Shown here: in pieces, positions 8,561-16,665 of the stretch
Position numbering within the stretch: position 1 is the stretch's first letter
How the letters are laid out: every line of letters starts with the position of its first letter
Assembly (NCBI GenBank): GCA_913063405.1
Contig: CAJXZB010000030.1
Location: 1-36,499 of the forward strand
Source of the DNA: an uncultured Ulvibacter sp.
GTDB lineage: Bacteria; Bacteroidota; Bacteroidia; Flavobacteriales; Flavobacteriaceae
Length of the DNA: 36,499 nt
Reading direction: 5' to 3'
The notes under the pieces: model-generated
The model's input: the letters and a program-made list of their open reading frames with translations, nothing else
Database searches by the model: none
Told to the model about the DNA's origin: nothing
Translations under genes and position numbers: made by a program

Positions 8561-10318
8561 TTATTCGATTATATAAAAAAGAGCGACCATAGGTTCAGAT
8601 TTTTGTTGCCCTGCATTGGTAACGTATAATTTCCGAAGCCCTGTAGCCGCATTTTGTGCGCTAAGGTTTATAGAAATTGTTTGATAGTTGCCTGGGTAAG
8701 AATTCCCAGGGACTGCGTAGTTAACCTTACCAATTGAACCTACGGTGGCTGTAATATTAGTACCGTCAAAACTAATTGAAGGGTTTCCTTTAGAAGTGTC
8801 TAATCCAGACACTGTAATTACCATTGACTGGTTTTGAGCGTTTGCTTTTATTTTCGGTGTTACATAGGTACTATTGCTCAAAGTGGTCATTGGAAAGTCC
8901 GCAGGATTTGGCACAACAGTACTCCCATATGCATTATACACATCGGCATAGAATAATTGAAGTGGTTCTGCATAAATAGTTGTGGATGCTTCAACACATT
9001 CCAAAGGAGATTGAATAGTTCCTTTATAAGCGGTAGCAATGATGTGCATATCGATGAGCTGAGCAATTTGACTTCCCCAAGCCACAGGAGTACCATTGTA
9101 TAAAATATCACTTACAGTATAGCCTAGGCCTGCAGGAACCTCATATTTGGCATGAAGAATATAATTCCCAGGCATTGATAACCCATCGACATCTGGTAAA
9201 GATTCTTGTCCCCGCACTGTGGTCCAAAATGTAGCTGGATCTGTACCATCTGGTGTGGTGAAAGGTTTAAAGTCTGCCGATGTTGGTTTTTGAATATATA
9301 ATCCAGGTGGATTTGCAAGGGATACATTCATTCCTTGAGCGGCATATACATTGATATTACCTCCAATGGTTGGGTCACTATTTCTAAATTTTTGCCCAAA
9401 TTGACCACAGCATAGGAGATCTTCGTAACCAGTTCCATAGTTTTTTCTGTTAATAGAAGCCGAAGTCCCTAATCCAATTTCTGTTTGGATGGTATTGGGT
9501 GTAGAAGTAAGGTGCATAGCTCCACCAGAGCCATTGTTGTATTTATTTAATGGGTTGTATAAATAATTACCAGTAGATGGGTCAACCACTCCATTTCCAT
9601 TAGAATCCTTCATATAAAGGTCTTCCATAACAATAGATGGTTTGTCTAGTGTACTTTGATATAATTCTAGTACTTTCTCAGGACTTACGTTCCAAACTGT
9701 ATTCCAATATTCAGGATTCTCACAAGTAAAATCAATACGAGTGATTTTCCCTTGGTCGTTTCTTGTCACGGACCATTCGCAATATTCATCTTGAAAACCT
9801 CGCGGCCCGTACGGCCCGTATTTTATTTTATCCGTCGATCCAGAATCACACGCGTCTGCAGGAATTAATGGAGGAAGAGAGCCATTTGCCAACAAGCCAG
9901 TATCTGCCAAGGCAAATTTATCATTTGGTCTCATAGAAGGGTAGTAGTAATTAATCCTTCCAGGCAAGGCATTCCATTGTATGGCAACATTTGCACCCCC
10001 TGAAGGAATACCAACAATGGCCGGATTAAAATAATTGGTAATTTCTGTGTCGTTTGTTGCATTCCATGGATTCCCTGCAATCCCCTGATTTGTAAAGCCA
10101 GTAAGGTTCACATTCCATTCATTGTTCATTATATTTTGATTTGAGGTATCTTCGGAAAAATCCTTCTGAAGCGCAGGAGTTTTAAACATAAATTCGGTAG
10201 AGGTTACGCTAGTAAGTACGGTTTCGCTTTCTATGTTTACTTCTGATTCCTTTTTATCGTAATTTTTACAATTCACAAAAAGTAAGGTTGTAAAAAGAAA
10301 TATGATTAGTTTTCTCAT
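8561..10318 (-). CDS. Large lipoprotein of unknown function
   Basis: A 585-residue protein with a lipoprotein signal: a hydrophobic segment, then FVNC with Cys17 as the lipidation site, followed by a charged linker (KNYDKKESEVNIESE). The mature part is rich in Gly, Asn, Pro and aromatic residues, with long beta-type stretches. It has Cys pairs (LLCCGQF near 285) and a C-terminal region (ITVSGLDTSKGNPSISFDG...) that looks like an Ig-like or beta-sandwich domain. I do not recognise the family. It is the first gene of a tight unit with the CxxCH protein, so both likely work at the cell surface. No enzymatic motif was found. Confidence 0.6.
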   Translation of the reverse strand: MRKLIIFLFTTLLFVNCKNYDKKESEVNIESETVLTSVTSTEFMFKTPALQKDFSEDTSNQNIMNNEWNVNLTGFTNQGIAGNPWNATNDTEITNYFNPAIVGIPSGGANVAIQWNALPGRINYYYPSMRPNDKFALADTGLLANGSLPPLIPADACDSGSTDKIKYGPYGPRGFQDEYCEWSVTRNDQGKITRIDFTCENPEYWNTVWNVSPEKVLELYQSTLDKPSIVMEDLYMKDSNGNGVVDPSTGNYLYNPLNKYNNGSGGAMHLTSTPNTIQTEIGLGTSASINRKNYGTGYEDLLCCGQFGQKFRNSDPTIGGNINVYAAQGMNVSLANPPGLYIQKPTSADFKPFTTPDGTDPATFWTTVRGQESLPDVDGLSMPGNYILHAKYEVPAGLGYTVSDILYNGTPVAWGSQIAQLIDMHIIATAYKGTIQSPLECVEASTTIYAEPLQLFYADVYNAYGSTVVPNPADFPMTTLSNSTYVTPKIKANAQNQSMVITVSGLDTSKGNPSISFDGTNITATVGSIGKVNYAVPGNSYPGNYQTISINLSAQNAATGLRKLYVTNAGQQKSEPMVALFYIIE

Positions 10319-10437
10319 TTTTGGTTGGGTTAGTTAGAATTCGGTTGTTATTTAATTTAAGTAGAAGCGATTCATAAAGGACTATTAATGGAACGTAAAA
10401 GACCAATAGGTACTGAATTACTTCAGGGAAGCTTATT

Positions 10438-10463
10438 CAAATGTAAAGCAAATTAATTGCTTG
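10438..10463 (-). promoter_or_regulatory. Candidate promoter and small inverted repeat upstream of the lipoprotein gene
   Basis: The 319-bp gap between 10318 and 10638 holds the terminator of the lipase gene on its right. On the minus strand it holds TACATTTG (10438-10445), which matches TAnnTTTG. Directly upstream of that box is an inverted repeat, AAGCAA (10446-10451) with TTGCTT (10457-10462), which could be an operator. The implied 5' untranslated region is about 110 nt. I see no other structure in this gap. Confidence 0.35.
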
Positions 10464-10583
10464 GTATATAGGTATTTATACGTAATTATTAAGCTCCCGA
10501 GGAAGATGGTTTTCTGGATGAGAACAATTGGAATAGGCTAAAACACAATGATCAATGAAGGAAGACTCTTAAATTCGAGTATA

Positions 10584-10613
10584 AAAAAGCCACAATTAAA
10601 AAACTGTGGCTTT
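10584..10613 (-). terminator. Rho-independent terminator of the lipase-like gene
   Basis: AAAGCCACA (10586-10594) pairs perfectly with TGTGGCTTT (10605-10613) around a 10-nt loop. Read on the minus strand the stem is followed by a run of T, 25 to 55 bp after the stop of the gene at 10638. Confidence 0.8.
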
Positions 10614-10637
10614 AAGTATTATATTTCACGCTGAACC

Positions 10638-12308
10638 CTATTCCACAACAAATCTAATCGCTGTTGTGCTTTGAGTGTCATTAATTTTCAGAATATAGAT
10701 TCCAGAATTTAAAGCATGTTCGATCGAAATTTGATCTGCAGGGCTGTTTATAGTTTTTGAAAAAACCTGTTGTCCAGTAATCGAATGAACTACCATTTCA
10801 ATAGTACCAAAAGGTATAACTGAATTCATTTGTAAATTAATAGTATTTGAAACGGGATTTTTTAATAATTGATACCTTTTTACGAAATCAATATCTAAAG
10901 TACTTAAAACTATATTTCTTATTTCGTCCAATGCAAATTGTGCATTTTCTTGTGTAACCGTTACATGTGGCTCGTTTTCGTCAGGAATATAGGTGTTTAC
11001 AAAAGGAGAAGTGTGCGTTCCGCCAATATCAGGCACTGCAAACCAATCATCTTCATTCTCAATGGCCAATGCGCTTATTAAAGGGGTAAAAGAATAATCA
11101 TCTTGATCCAATGCAGCTATAAAAGCAACAATAATTGGATTGCTGCTTCCGCCTCCCCCAAGAGCACCTGAAATATTGGAAGTTCCTCCTGGAGAAGCAT
11201 CCACACCATCGCTTGTTGAAAACGATTCGGCATCTGCATCAAATGAATTCAGAGGGATTCCGAATAAAAAGGTTTCAAAACTTGTTACGTTATTGGTTTG
11301 GCTAGCAGCTGGTGTAAAGTGAAGGTTCACATCCGCAGTAAGTCCAACAACAAGATCTCCGAGATCCAATGTAGTATCTACAACTTGCATACCTACTGTT
11401 CCTGTGGTTGTTCCCAAGGCGCTTCCATTTACCATGGTTATGTTTCGTACCTGCTGAGGAAAACCAAGTGCATCCAGTTCGGCTTGAAAAGTATCCCTAA
11501 AACCTGGAGCCCCCATAGGTAGAAGTAGTGTAGGGTCCTGCTCGTAAGTAGATCCTGCCAACAAATGTGCAGACAAATGATCATAGAGCATTTCTTTAGC
11601 GGCCGGTGAATTCAATACATTATCGACGATTGCTTGGGCATCTGGATCTCCCAATTCTTGTCCTAAATAGTTAATTAGGTATTGTAAACTAATTGGGATA
11701 TTTGCACCTCTGTGCGGAGAGTCGAAGGAGATATAAAGGCGAGTCTCAGCATCGAGACTATTTTGTTCCATATAAGTTAAACCATATCGTGCGATAAGTC
11801 CTCCCATACTCGGCCCAAGGACTACCAACTCTTCATCACCGACCTTTTGGGCATTAAGAAAGTTGATCATTTCTACCAAGACCAGAGCATTACGCTGTAT
11901 ATAATCTGAACCACCATCAATGTCTTTTCCACCTGTAGTATATTGTGGAGCATTGAGTACTACAATATCAAATCCCTCGTCCCTTAATATATCCGCCATA
12001 TTTTGCCCATCAAACTCCAAACTATTGTACAAACCAGTAATATCTCTACCATCTCCAGGATCGAAACCATCTAATACAATAATCGGTTTGTCAAGAACAC
12101 CATTCAAGTTATCTATAAATATCTCATATTCCCCTTCTCCAAAGTATGCCTGCGTTTCCTCATATCCTTGATACGCTATGGATGCAACTATAGGCGTTAA
12201 TATTCCTCTATTGACAATAGGAGTTGGCTGTGCTTTTTTCTGAAAATGGCTCTGTGAAAATGCCATTGTTGAACAAAAGGCAAAGATTAGGAGGTAAATA
12301 GATTTCAT
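10638..12308 (-). CDS. Secreted alpha/beta hydrolase (lipase-like) with T9SS sorting domain
   Basis: A 556-residue protein with a signal peptide (MKSIYLLIFAFCSTMAFS, cleavage near residue 18). An alpha/beta-hydrolase core follows: PIIVLDGFDPGDG (about 75-87) as the oxyanion region and GPSMGG with nucleophile Ser167 in a GxSxG context. SPHRGANIP (197-205) is typical of the PGAP1/DUF676-like esterase and lipase group. An Asp and a His further on complete the triad, but I cannot assign them with certainty. The C-terminal ~80 residues are a T9SS type A sorting domain (LLKNPVSNTINLQ...SGIYILKIN...), so the enzyme is exported across the outer membrane. It is monocistronic with its own terminator. 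Substrate unknown. Confidence 0.8.
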   Translation of the reverse strand: MKSIYLLIFAFCSTMAFSQSHFQKKAQPTPIVNRGILTPIVASIAYQGYEETQAYFGEGEYEIFIDNLNGVLDKPIIVLDGFDPGDGRDITGLYNSLEFDGQNMADILRDEGFDIVVLNAPQYTTGGKDIDGGSDYIQRNALVLVEMINFLNAQKVGDEELVVLGPSMGGLIARYGLTYMEQNSLDAETRLYISFDSPHRGANIPISLQYLINYLGQELGDPDAQAIVDNVLNSPAAKEMLYDHLSAHLLAGSTYEQDPTLLLPMGAPGFRDTFQAELDALGFPQQVRNITMVNGSALGTTTGTVGMQVVDTTLDLGDLVVGLTADVNLHFTPAASQTNNVTSFETFLFGIPLNSFDADAESFSTSDGVDASPGGTSNISGALGGGGSSNPIIVAFIAALDQDDYSFTPLISALAIENEDDWFAVPDIGGTHTSPFVNTYIPDENEPHVTVTQENAQFALDEIRNIVLSTLDIDFVKRYQLLKNPVSNTINLQMNSVIPFGTIEMVVHSITGQQVFSKTINSPADQISIEHALNSGIYILKINDTQSTTAIRFVVE

Positions 12309-12499
12309 AGATTTTTACTTTATTATGACTTAGTCGTGTAAGGTACTAATAATATAGAAGGATTTCAAATTGAGTCTGTTCTTGGAGATGGATATTCTAA
12401 ATATATTGACGGGTCAAATAGCGAGATTTGATATGGTCTTGAGTATTTTGAAGTTAAGAATATGTATTATCTTTCCGTAAAAAATTAATACCTTTTACA

Positions 12500-13363
12500 A
12501 TGGATAATATTTCTACGATCGTTTTAGCCGGAGCCTTAATAATTATTATGTTCGGAATGGGAATGTCCTTAGAGTTAAAAGACTTTAAAAGAATTATTCT
12601 CTATCCGAAGGCGGTTTTTGTTGGACTCACAAACCAGCTGGTTTTATTGCCTTTAATAGGGTTTGGTATAACTCTTTTGTTCCCAATGGAACCTGAGATT
12701 GCTATTGGCGTTATGATTTTAGCTGCTTGCCCTGGCGGACCAACATCTAACTTGATTACCCATTTAGCCAAAGGAGATTTGGCCTTGTCAGTCAGTCTTA
12801 CAGCTATTAGTAGTTTGATTACAATCTTTACGATTCCTTTTATTGTTAGTTTCGCATTGAATTATTTCGAATTAAATGGTCAAGAGGTAAACTTGAGTAT
12901 TTTAGAAACTATTGCTCAAATTTTTATTATTGTAGTTATTCCAATTCTTCTTGGTATGTCTTTGAGACGATTTAACAAGGACTTTTCTCTGAAGATGGCA
13001 AAACCAGTTAGAATAGCATCGGCCATTGTTCTTGCCATTATTATTTTGGGTATTATCGTTAAGGAAAGGACTAATATGGAGGCCTATTTTAGACAGGCAG
13101 GCGCAGCAACCTTTATATTAAATGCGTTAACCATGTTGATTGGGTTTTATTCGGCAAGGTTATTTAAATTAAAAACCCCCCAAGCTATCTCAATTTCAAT
13201 AGAATCGGGAATCCAAAATGGGACGCTTGCAATTACGGTCGCGGTTGTTCTTTTAGGGAATACCGCTTTTGCTATTGCTCCAGCGGTCTATAGTATTCTT
13301 ATGTTTTTAAGTGGAGGAGTGGCTATATACTTAGGCTCTAAGTTTAGTAAGCAGATGCTCTAA
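12500..13363 (+). CDS. Bile acid:sodium symporter (BASS) family transporter
   Basis: A 287-residue inner-membrane protein with about eight to nine hydrophobic helices. It has the BASS hallmarks: AACPGGPTSN at 75-84 in the first inverted repeat and a second-repeat crossover motif IESGIQNGTLA (E-x-G-x-Q-N) near 230. BASS proteins move organic anions with sodium; bacterial members include PanS-type pantoate and pantothenate carriers. The substrate cannot be read from the sequence. It is divergent from the lipase gene and monocistronic. The region after it (13364-13585) shows no gene. Confidence 0.85.
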   Translation: MDNISTIVLAGALIIIMFGMGMSLELKDFKRIILYPKAVFVGLTNQLVLLPLIGFGITLLFPMEPEIAIGVMILAACPGGPTSNLITHLAKGDLALSVSLTAISSLITIFTIPFIVSFALNYFELNGQEVNLSILETIAQIFIIVVIPILLGMSLRRFNKDFSLKMAKPVRIASAIVLAIIILGIIVKERTNMEAYFRQAGAATFILNALTMLIGFYSARLFKLKTPQAISISIESGIQNGTLAITVAVVLLGNTAFAIAPAVYSILMFLSGGVAIYLGSKFSKQML

Positions 13364-13585
13364 CCCTAGTGTATAAAAAAAATAAAAATAAGGGGTAACA
13401 AAAGCTAGTGTTCATTTATATAGGTATGTAAGACGGGAATGTTTTGCAAGTTTATTCAAAATGAAACATAAAATAAATTTCGGCACACGATTTCACTAAA
13501 AAGAAACACGTTGAATAACATTAAATCGCAAATAACCCTATCTTAAAATTTGGCGAAATAAAGAAGTTAATTTATTGAATTAGCT

Positions 13586-13617
13586 AAAAAAAAGCGGCTC
13601 CTACTAGAGCCGCTTTT
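13586..13617 (-). terminator. Rho-independent terminator of the LRR gene
   Basis: AAAAGCGGCTC (13590-13600) pairs perfectly with GAGCCGCTTTT (13607-13617) around CTACTA. On the minus strand it ends in a run of T and lies just after the stop of the LRR gene at 13650. It could also stop transcripts from the BASS gene. The rest of 13364-13649 shows nothing I can name. Confidence 0.85.
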
Positions 13618-13649
13618 AACCAAATAAATAATGAATTTTTGAATTAGTG

Positions 13650-14355
13650 TTAGTTACCTTCGCTTGTCTCACTTGCGATTACAGTTTTTGTAGAAGGAGT
13701 GAAACCATTATTCGGCTTGAAATTGGGGCCGTTCTTAAAAAGAAGCAGTGAGGAGTAAGCTTCAGTTTCAATTAAATCATTTTGCGCAACCACAAGTTTT
13801 TTTATATTTTTAGAGTGAGATAAACCAATGGGTAAAGTACCTGACAGTTTATTGTCAAACACATTTAGTGTTTCTAATTGTGTCAAGTTACTCAGACTTG
13901 TTGGGATCATTCCTAGTTAAACGATTACTACTTAGGTGTAACTCTTTTAAAGATTCAATGTTGCCAATACTTGACGGAATACTGCCGCTTAAGTTATTTC
14001 CGTTTAGCGCAAGTAGTTCGAGATTGGAAAGCCGCCCAATTTCCATAGGAATAGTGCCAGTAAGTTTATTGAATGATAACCTAAGTATCTTTAAATCAGT
14101 GAAATAACCGATTGACACAGGAAGTGTTCCATTCATATTATTAAAAAGTAAACTTATACCTGTAACAAAGTTATTTTCCACGGTAATTCCATGCCATTCT
14201 GAAACAGGAGAATTGATATCCCAAGTATTGACCCAGTTCCCACCATTAGTAGCGAGATATAAGTCAATTAAAGCTTGTTTTTCTTTAGGACTTACTTCTG
14301 CAACCACAAAGACCGTGAACAAACAAAGTAAGACGGTAAGTAGTTGATTTTTCAC
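13650..14355 (-). pseudogene. Leucine-rich-repeat secreted protein, interrupted by a frameshift
   Basis: The first part (14355 to 13888) has a signal peptide, an N-terminal cap (EKQALIDLYLATNGGNW...WHGITV) and plant-type 24-residue LRRs such as LRLSFNKLTGTIPMEIGRLS and LLALNGNNLSGSIPSSIGN. It then runs into an unrelated tail (RNDPNKSE) and stops. The next repeat continues in another frame from about 13908 (MIPTSLSNLTQLETLNVFDN) to a stop at 13650. Removing one base at about 13906-13911 restores NRLTxMIPTSLSNL, a perfect LRR transition. The gene is therefore either recently broken or misread. Start is GTG at 14355. A TAAATTTG box at 14418-14425 (minus) could be its promoter. LRR proteins of this kind are usually surface ligand binders. 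Confidence 0.75.
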
Positions 14356-14449
14356 ATCTCTCCATCAGGTTTTTTCCTACAAATCAATGTGGATTAAACC
14401 TTTACTTTGATAATATGCAAATTTATTCGACAAAATGCACAGGAGAAAA

Positions 14450-15097
14450 TTAACTTTCAGTCGATAGACGGTAGATGAAGCCTCTATTTACTTCATGAAT
14501 GCCGGTAAACACTTCGGTTTTGAGCCTTTCTTCAAAGAGATTAGTACCTTTTAGTTCTTCTTCGGTTTTTCTAGCCTCTGAAATGTATTGATCCTCCGAA
14601 CCATATAAATACGTGACTTTAGTGCTTTTATGCATAAAACTAAAGTCTTCTTTTTTTAATTCTTTTGGTATACCTCCGGAGTGCAAAACCAAATGATTGC
14701 AATCAATTTTTCTTGTGGCGAGCCAGCGAGTGGCAATAGAAACTCCCTGTGAATATCCTAAAACAATGAAATTTTTCGAAATGTCCAGTCTCTCCGCTTT
14801 ATAGACAGCATCCACATAGGTCAATACATTGGCGATTTCTGTTTTAGTGTTTTCCCTGGTAAGCCATGAGGCTCCAACATGTTTAAAATTCTTCCCTTGA
14901 TAATATTTAGCTGGCGCCTGAGGAGCAACAATGAAGTTTTCTAGCGGATTTAAGTGAGAAAAGTAGCTCAAAAAGTACCTACTTAAATATCCCATCCCGT
15001 GAAATACCAACCAAACATTTTTTGTAGTGGGTGTTAACGAGTTGAGAGTCAAATAGGTATTTGTCGTGTTATAAGAAACTTGTTTTTCCAAACTCAT
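14450..15097 (-). CDS. Alpha/beta hydrolase, small carboxylesterase or phospholipase-like
   Basis: A 215-residue cytosolic serine esterase counted from the ATG at 15097 (MSLEKQVSYN). A longer open frame up to 15235 would overlap the divergent thioesterase gene and adds only non-conserved residues. It has VFHGMG (32-37) for the oxyanion hole, GYSQG with nucleophile Ser116, YGSEDQYI with Asp169, and GIHEV with His201, a complete triad in the right order and spacing for the carboxylesterase/phospholipase (YpfH-like) family. It has no signal peptide. It is divergent from the menaquinone cluster with a 43-bp shared upstream region. Natural substrate unknown. Confidence 0.8.
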   Translation of the reverse strand: MSLEKQVSYNTTNTYLTLNSLTPTTKNVWLVFHGMGYLSRYFLSYFSHLNPLENFIVAPQAPAKYYQGKNFKHVGASWLTRENTKTEIANVLTYVDAVYKAERLDISKNFIVLGYSQGVSIATRWLATRKIDCNHLVLHSGGIPKELKKEDFSFMHKSTKVTYLYGSEDQYISEARKTEEELKGTNLFEERLKTEVFTGIHEVNRGFIYRLSTES

Positions 15098-15114
15098 TCT
15101 AATCGTTGGTTTCG

Positions 15115-15122
15115 TACTTTTG
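15115..15122 (+). promoter_or_regulatory. Bacteroidetes-type -7 box for the men genes
   Basis: TACTTTTG fits TAnnTTTG and ends 18 bp before the ATG at 15141. It is part of an inverted repeat TACTTTT-GT-AAAAGTA (15115-15130) in the divergent intergenic region. I see no clear -33 TTG at the expected distance, so the call is moderate. Confidence 0.45.
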
Positions 15123-15140
15123 TAAAAGTAATAGATTCTT

Positions 15141-15560
15141 ATGAAGAGTACTAAAGAAAAACTGCTAATTGCTTGTAATAATATGTGTAAGGGCACTCTA
15201 ATGGAGACGCTTGATATTGAATTTACAGATATCACTGAGGATACGCTAGTTGCTCGAATGCCGGTTAACCCTAGGGTACATCAACCGGATGGTGTTTTAC
15301 ATGGGGGTGCCTCTGTGGCGTTAGCTGAAAGTGTTGGCAGCGCAGGAGCTATGGTATTTTTAGGCTCTAATGAGATCAAGATAAGAGGAATCGAAATTGC
15401 GGCCAATCACGTTAAAAGTGTTAGGGATGGTTATGTTTATGCTAAGGCAAAAATTCTGCATAAAGGTAGAACAATTCAATTGTGGCATATCCCAATTACT
15501 AATGAGGAGGGAACCCTGGTGTCCCTGGTAAAGCTTACAACTATAACTTTAGGTAAATAA
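15141..15560 (+). CDS. menI: Hotdog-fold thioesterase, MenI-like (DHNA-CoA hydrolase)
   Basis: A 139-residue PaaI/YdiI-type hotdog thioesterase. It has the N-terminal GTLMETLDIEFTDI block, the catalytic segment QPDGVLHGGASVALAESVGS (His54, Glu63; Glu63 matches the catalytic Glu of E. coli YdiI/MenI in position) and the IEIAANHVKSVRDGYV strand. MenI releases CoA from 1,4-dihydroxy-2-naphthoyl-CoA in menaquinone synthesis. The gene is followed after 6 bp by menF and then menD, which supports this substrate over other acyl-CoAs. The family is certain; the exact substrate is inferred from context. Confidence 0.85.
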   Translation: MKSTKEKLLIACNNMCKGTLMETLDIEFTDITEDTLVARMPVNPRVHQPDGVLHGGASVALAESVGSAGAMVFLGSNEIKIRGIEIAANHVKSVRDGYVYAKAKILHKGRTIQLWHIPITNEEGTLVSLVKLTTITLGK

Positions 15561-15566
15561 TTTTGA

Positions 15567-16637
15567 ATGGATTATAAGTTGCTCCTCCAAAAAATTGAAG
15601 ATCATTACAAGAGCGAGCTTCCATTTGTTCTTTATAGTCTGCCCGATGAAGAAGTGCTCACCTGTTATTTTCAGAAAGATAGTTCATTACATACAACAAA
15701 GAATTTTTCAGAAAAGGGTGTGAAGTTGGCTCCTTTTGATGACATTAGACCAACACTATGTATGTTCGCGGCTAATTGTGAAGTGGTGGAAACCAAGTTT
15801 AAATCGGAAATGCTTCCTCTTGATGAAATTCAAGTGGATGAAATCAACAACGAGCGCCTTGTTCATAAAAGGCTTGTTGGTAAAGCAATAAAATCCATCG
15901 AAGACAAAAAAGCGAGTAAAATAGTAGTCTCTCGATGTAAAAAGCTACCGTTATCGCGAATCGATCTTGGTGCAATTATATTAAGATTGCTTAATTTCTT
16001 TCCAGAGGCCTTTGACTATGTCTGGTATCATCCAGAAACTGGAATTTGGCTTGGTGCAACTCCGGAGTTATTGATTAAAACCAATGGAATTGCCTTTACA
16101 ACTATGGCCTTGGCTGGAACGAAAAAAATAAATGATAACAAACCACCAGATTGGACACTAAAGGAAATAATCGAACAGCAATATGTTACAGATGCCATTA
16201 CGTCTAGTCTTGAAAAGTTGACTTCGGTTATTAAAATTTCTAAGACATATACGCAGCTTGCGGGTTCTGTAGCACATCTTAGAACAGATGTTAGTGGCGC
16301 TTTAAAGAATGGAAAAGCCACGTTAGATATCATCGCCTCTGCTTTGCATCCTACACCAGCAGTTTGTGGTACTCCAATGAATTTTTCGAAGAAATTTATC
16401 GATAAAAATGAAGGTTACGATCGAGAGTTTTATACTGGGTTTGTAGGGCCAGTGGATGAAAATAGCAATAGTTCTCAGTTGTTCGTAAATCTACGTTGTG
16501 TGAAAATCGAAGAAGGCATCGCCAATTTGTATGTAGGAAGTGGAATCACCTCAGTGTCAAATTCACAGGAAGAATGGGAGGAAACCCAAAATAAGTTACA
16601 AACAATGTTACAGGTGTTAAAGCCTTTCCTCAATTAA
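15567..16637 (+). CDS. menF: Isochorismate synthase MenF
   Basis: A 356-residue chorismate-binding enzyme converting chorismate to isochorismate, the entry step of menaquinone synthesis. Visible motifs: KIVVSR with the probable general-base Lys118, LGATPELL at 162-169 (Glu167 the likely general acid), ALAGTK at 181-186, HPTPAVCGTP at 261-270, YDREFYTGFVG at 284-294 and GSGIT at 324-328. It is shorter than E. coli MenF (about 430) because the N-terminal half is reduced, as is common in Bacteroidetes. It lies 6 bp after the thioesterase gene and about 28 bp before menD, consistent with one operon. Confidence 0.92.
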   Translation: MDYKLLLQKIEDHYKSELPFVLYSLPDEEVLTCYFQKDSSLHTTKNFSEKGVKLAPFDDIRPTLCMFAANCEVVETKFKSEMLPLDEIQVDEINNERLVHKRLVGKAIKSIEDKKASKIVVSRCKKLPLSRIDLGAIILRLLNFFPEAFDYVWYHPETGIWLGATPELLIKTNGIAFTTMALAGTKKINDNKPPDWTLKEIIEQQYVTDAITSSLEKLTSVIKISKTYTQLAGSVAHLRTDVSGALKNGKATLDIIASALHPTPAVCGTPMNFSKKFIDKNEGYDREFYTGFVGPVDENSNSSQLFVNLRCVKIEEGIANLYVGSGITSVSNSQEEWEETQNKLQTMLQVLKPFLN

Positions 16638-16651
16638 TTGACTACTATTTG

Positions 16652-16659
16652 TACCTTTG
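16652..16659 (+). promoter_or_regulatory. Possible internal -7 box directly before menD
   Basis: TACCTTTG fits TAnnTTTG and ends 6 bp before the menD ATG at 16666, which would give a nearly leaderless transcript. No good -33 element was found. The box overlaps an upstream TTG (16657) that would otherwise be an alternative start. Confidence 0.4.
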
Positions 16660-16665
16660 TTTCCA

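Noticed and set aside
15098..15235. N-terminal hydrophobic extension of the small esterase
   Set aside because: It would overlap the start of the divergent thioesterase gene and is just the antisense reading of it; the ATG at 15097 gives a normal family N-terminus.
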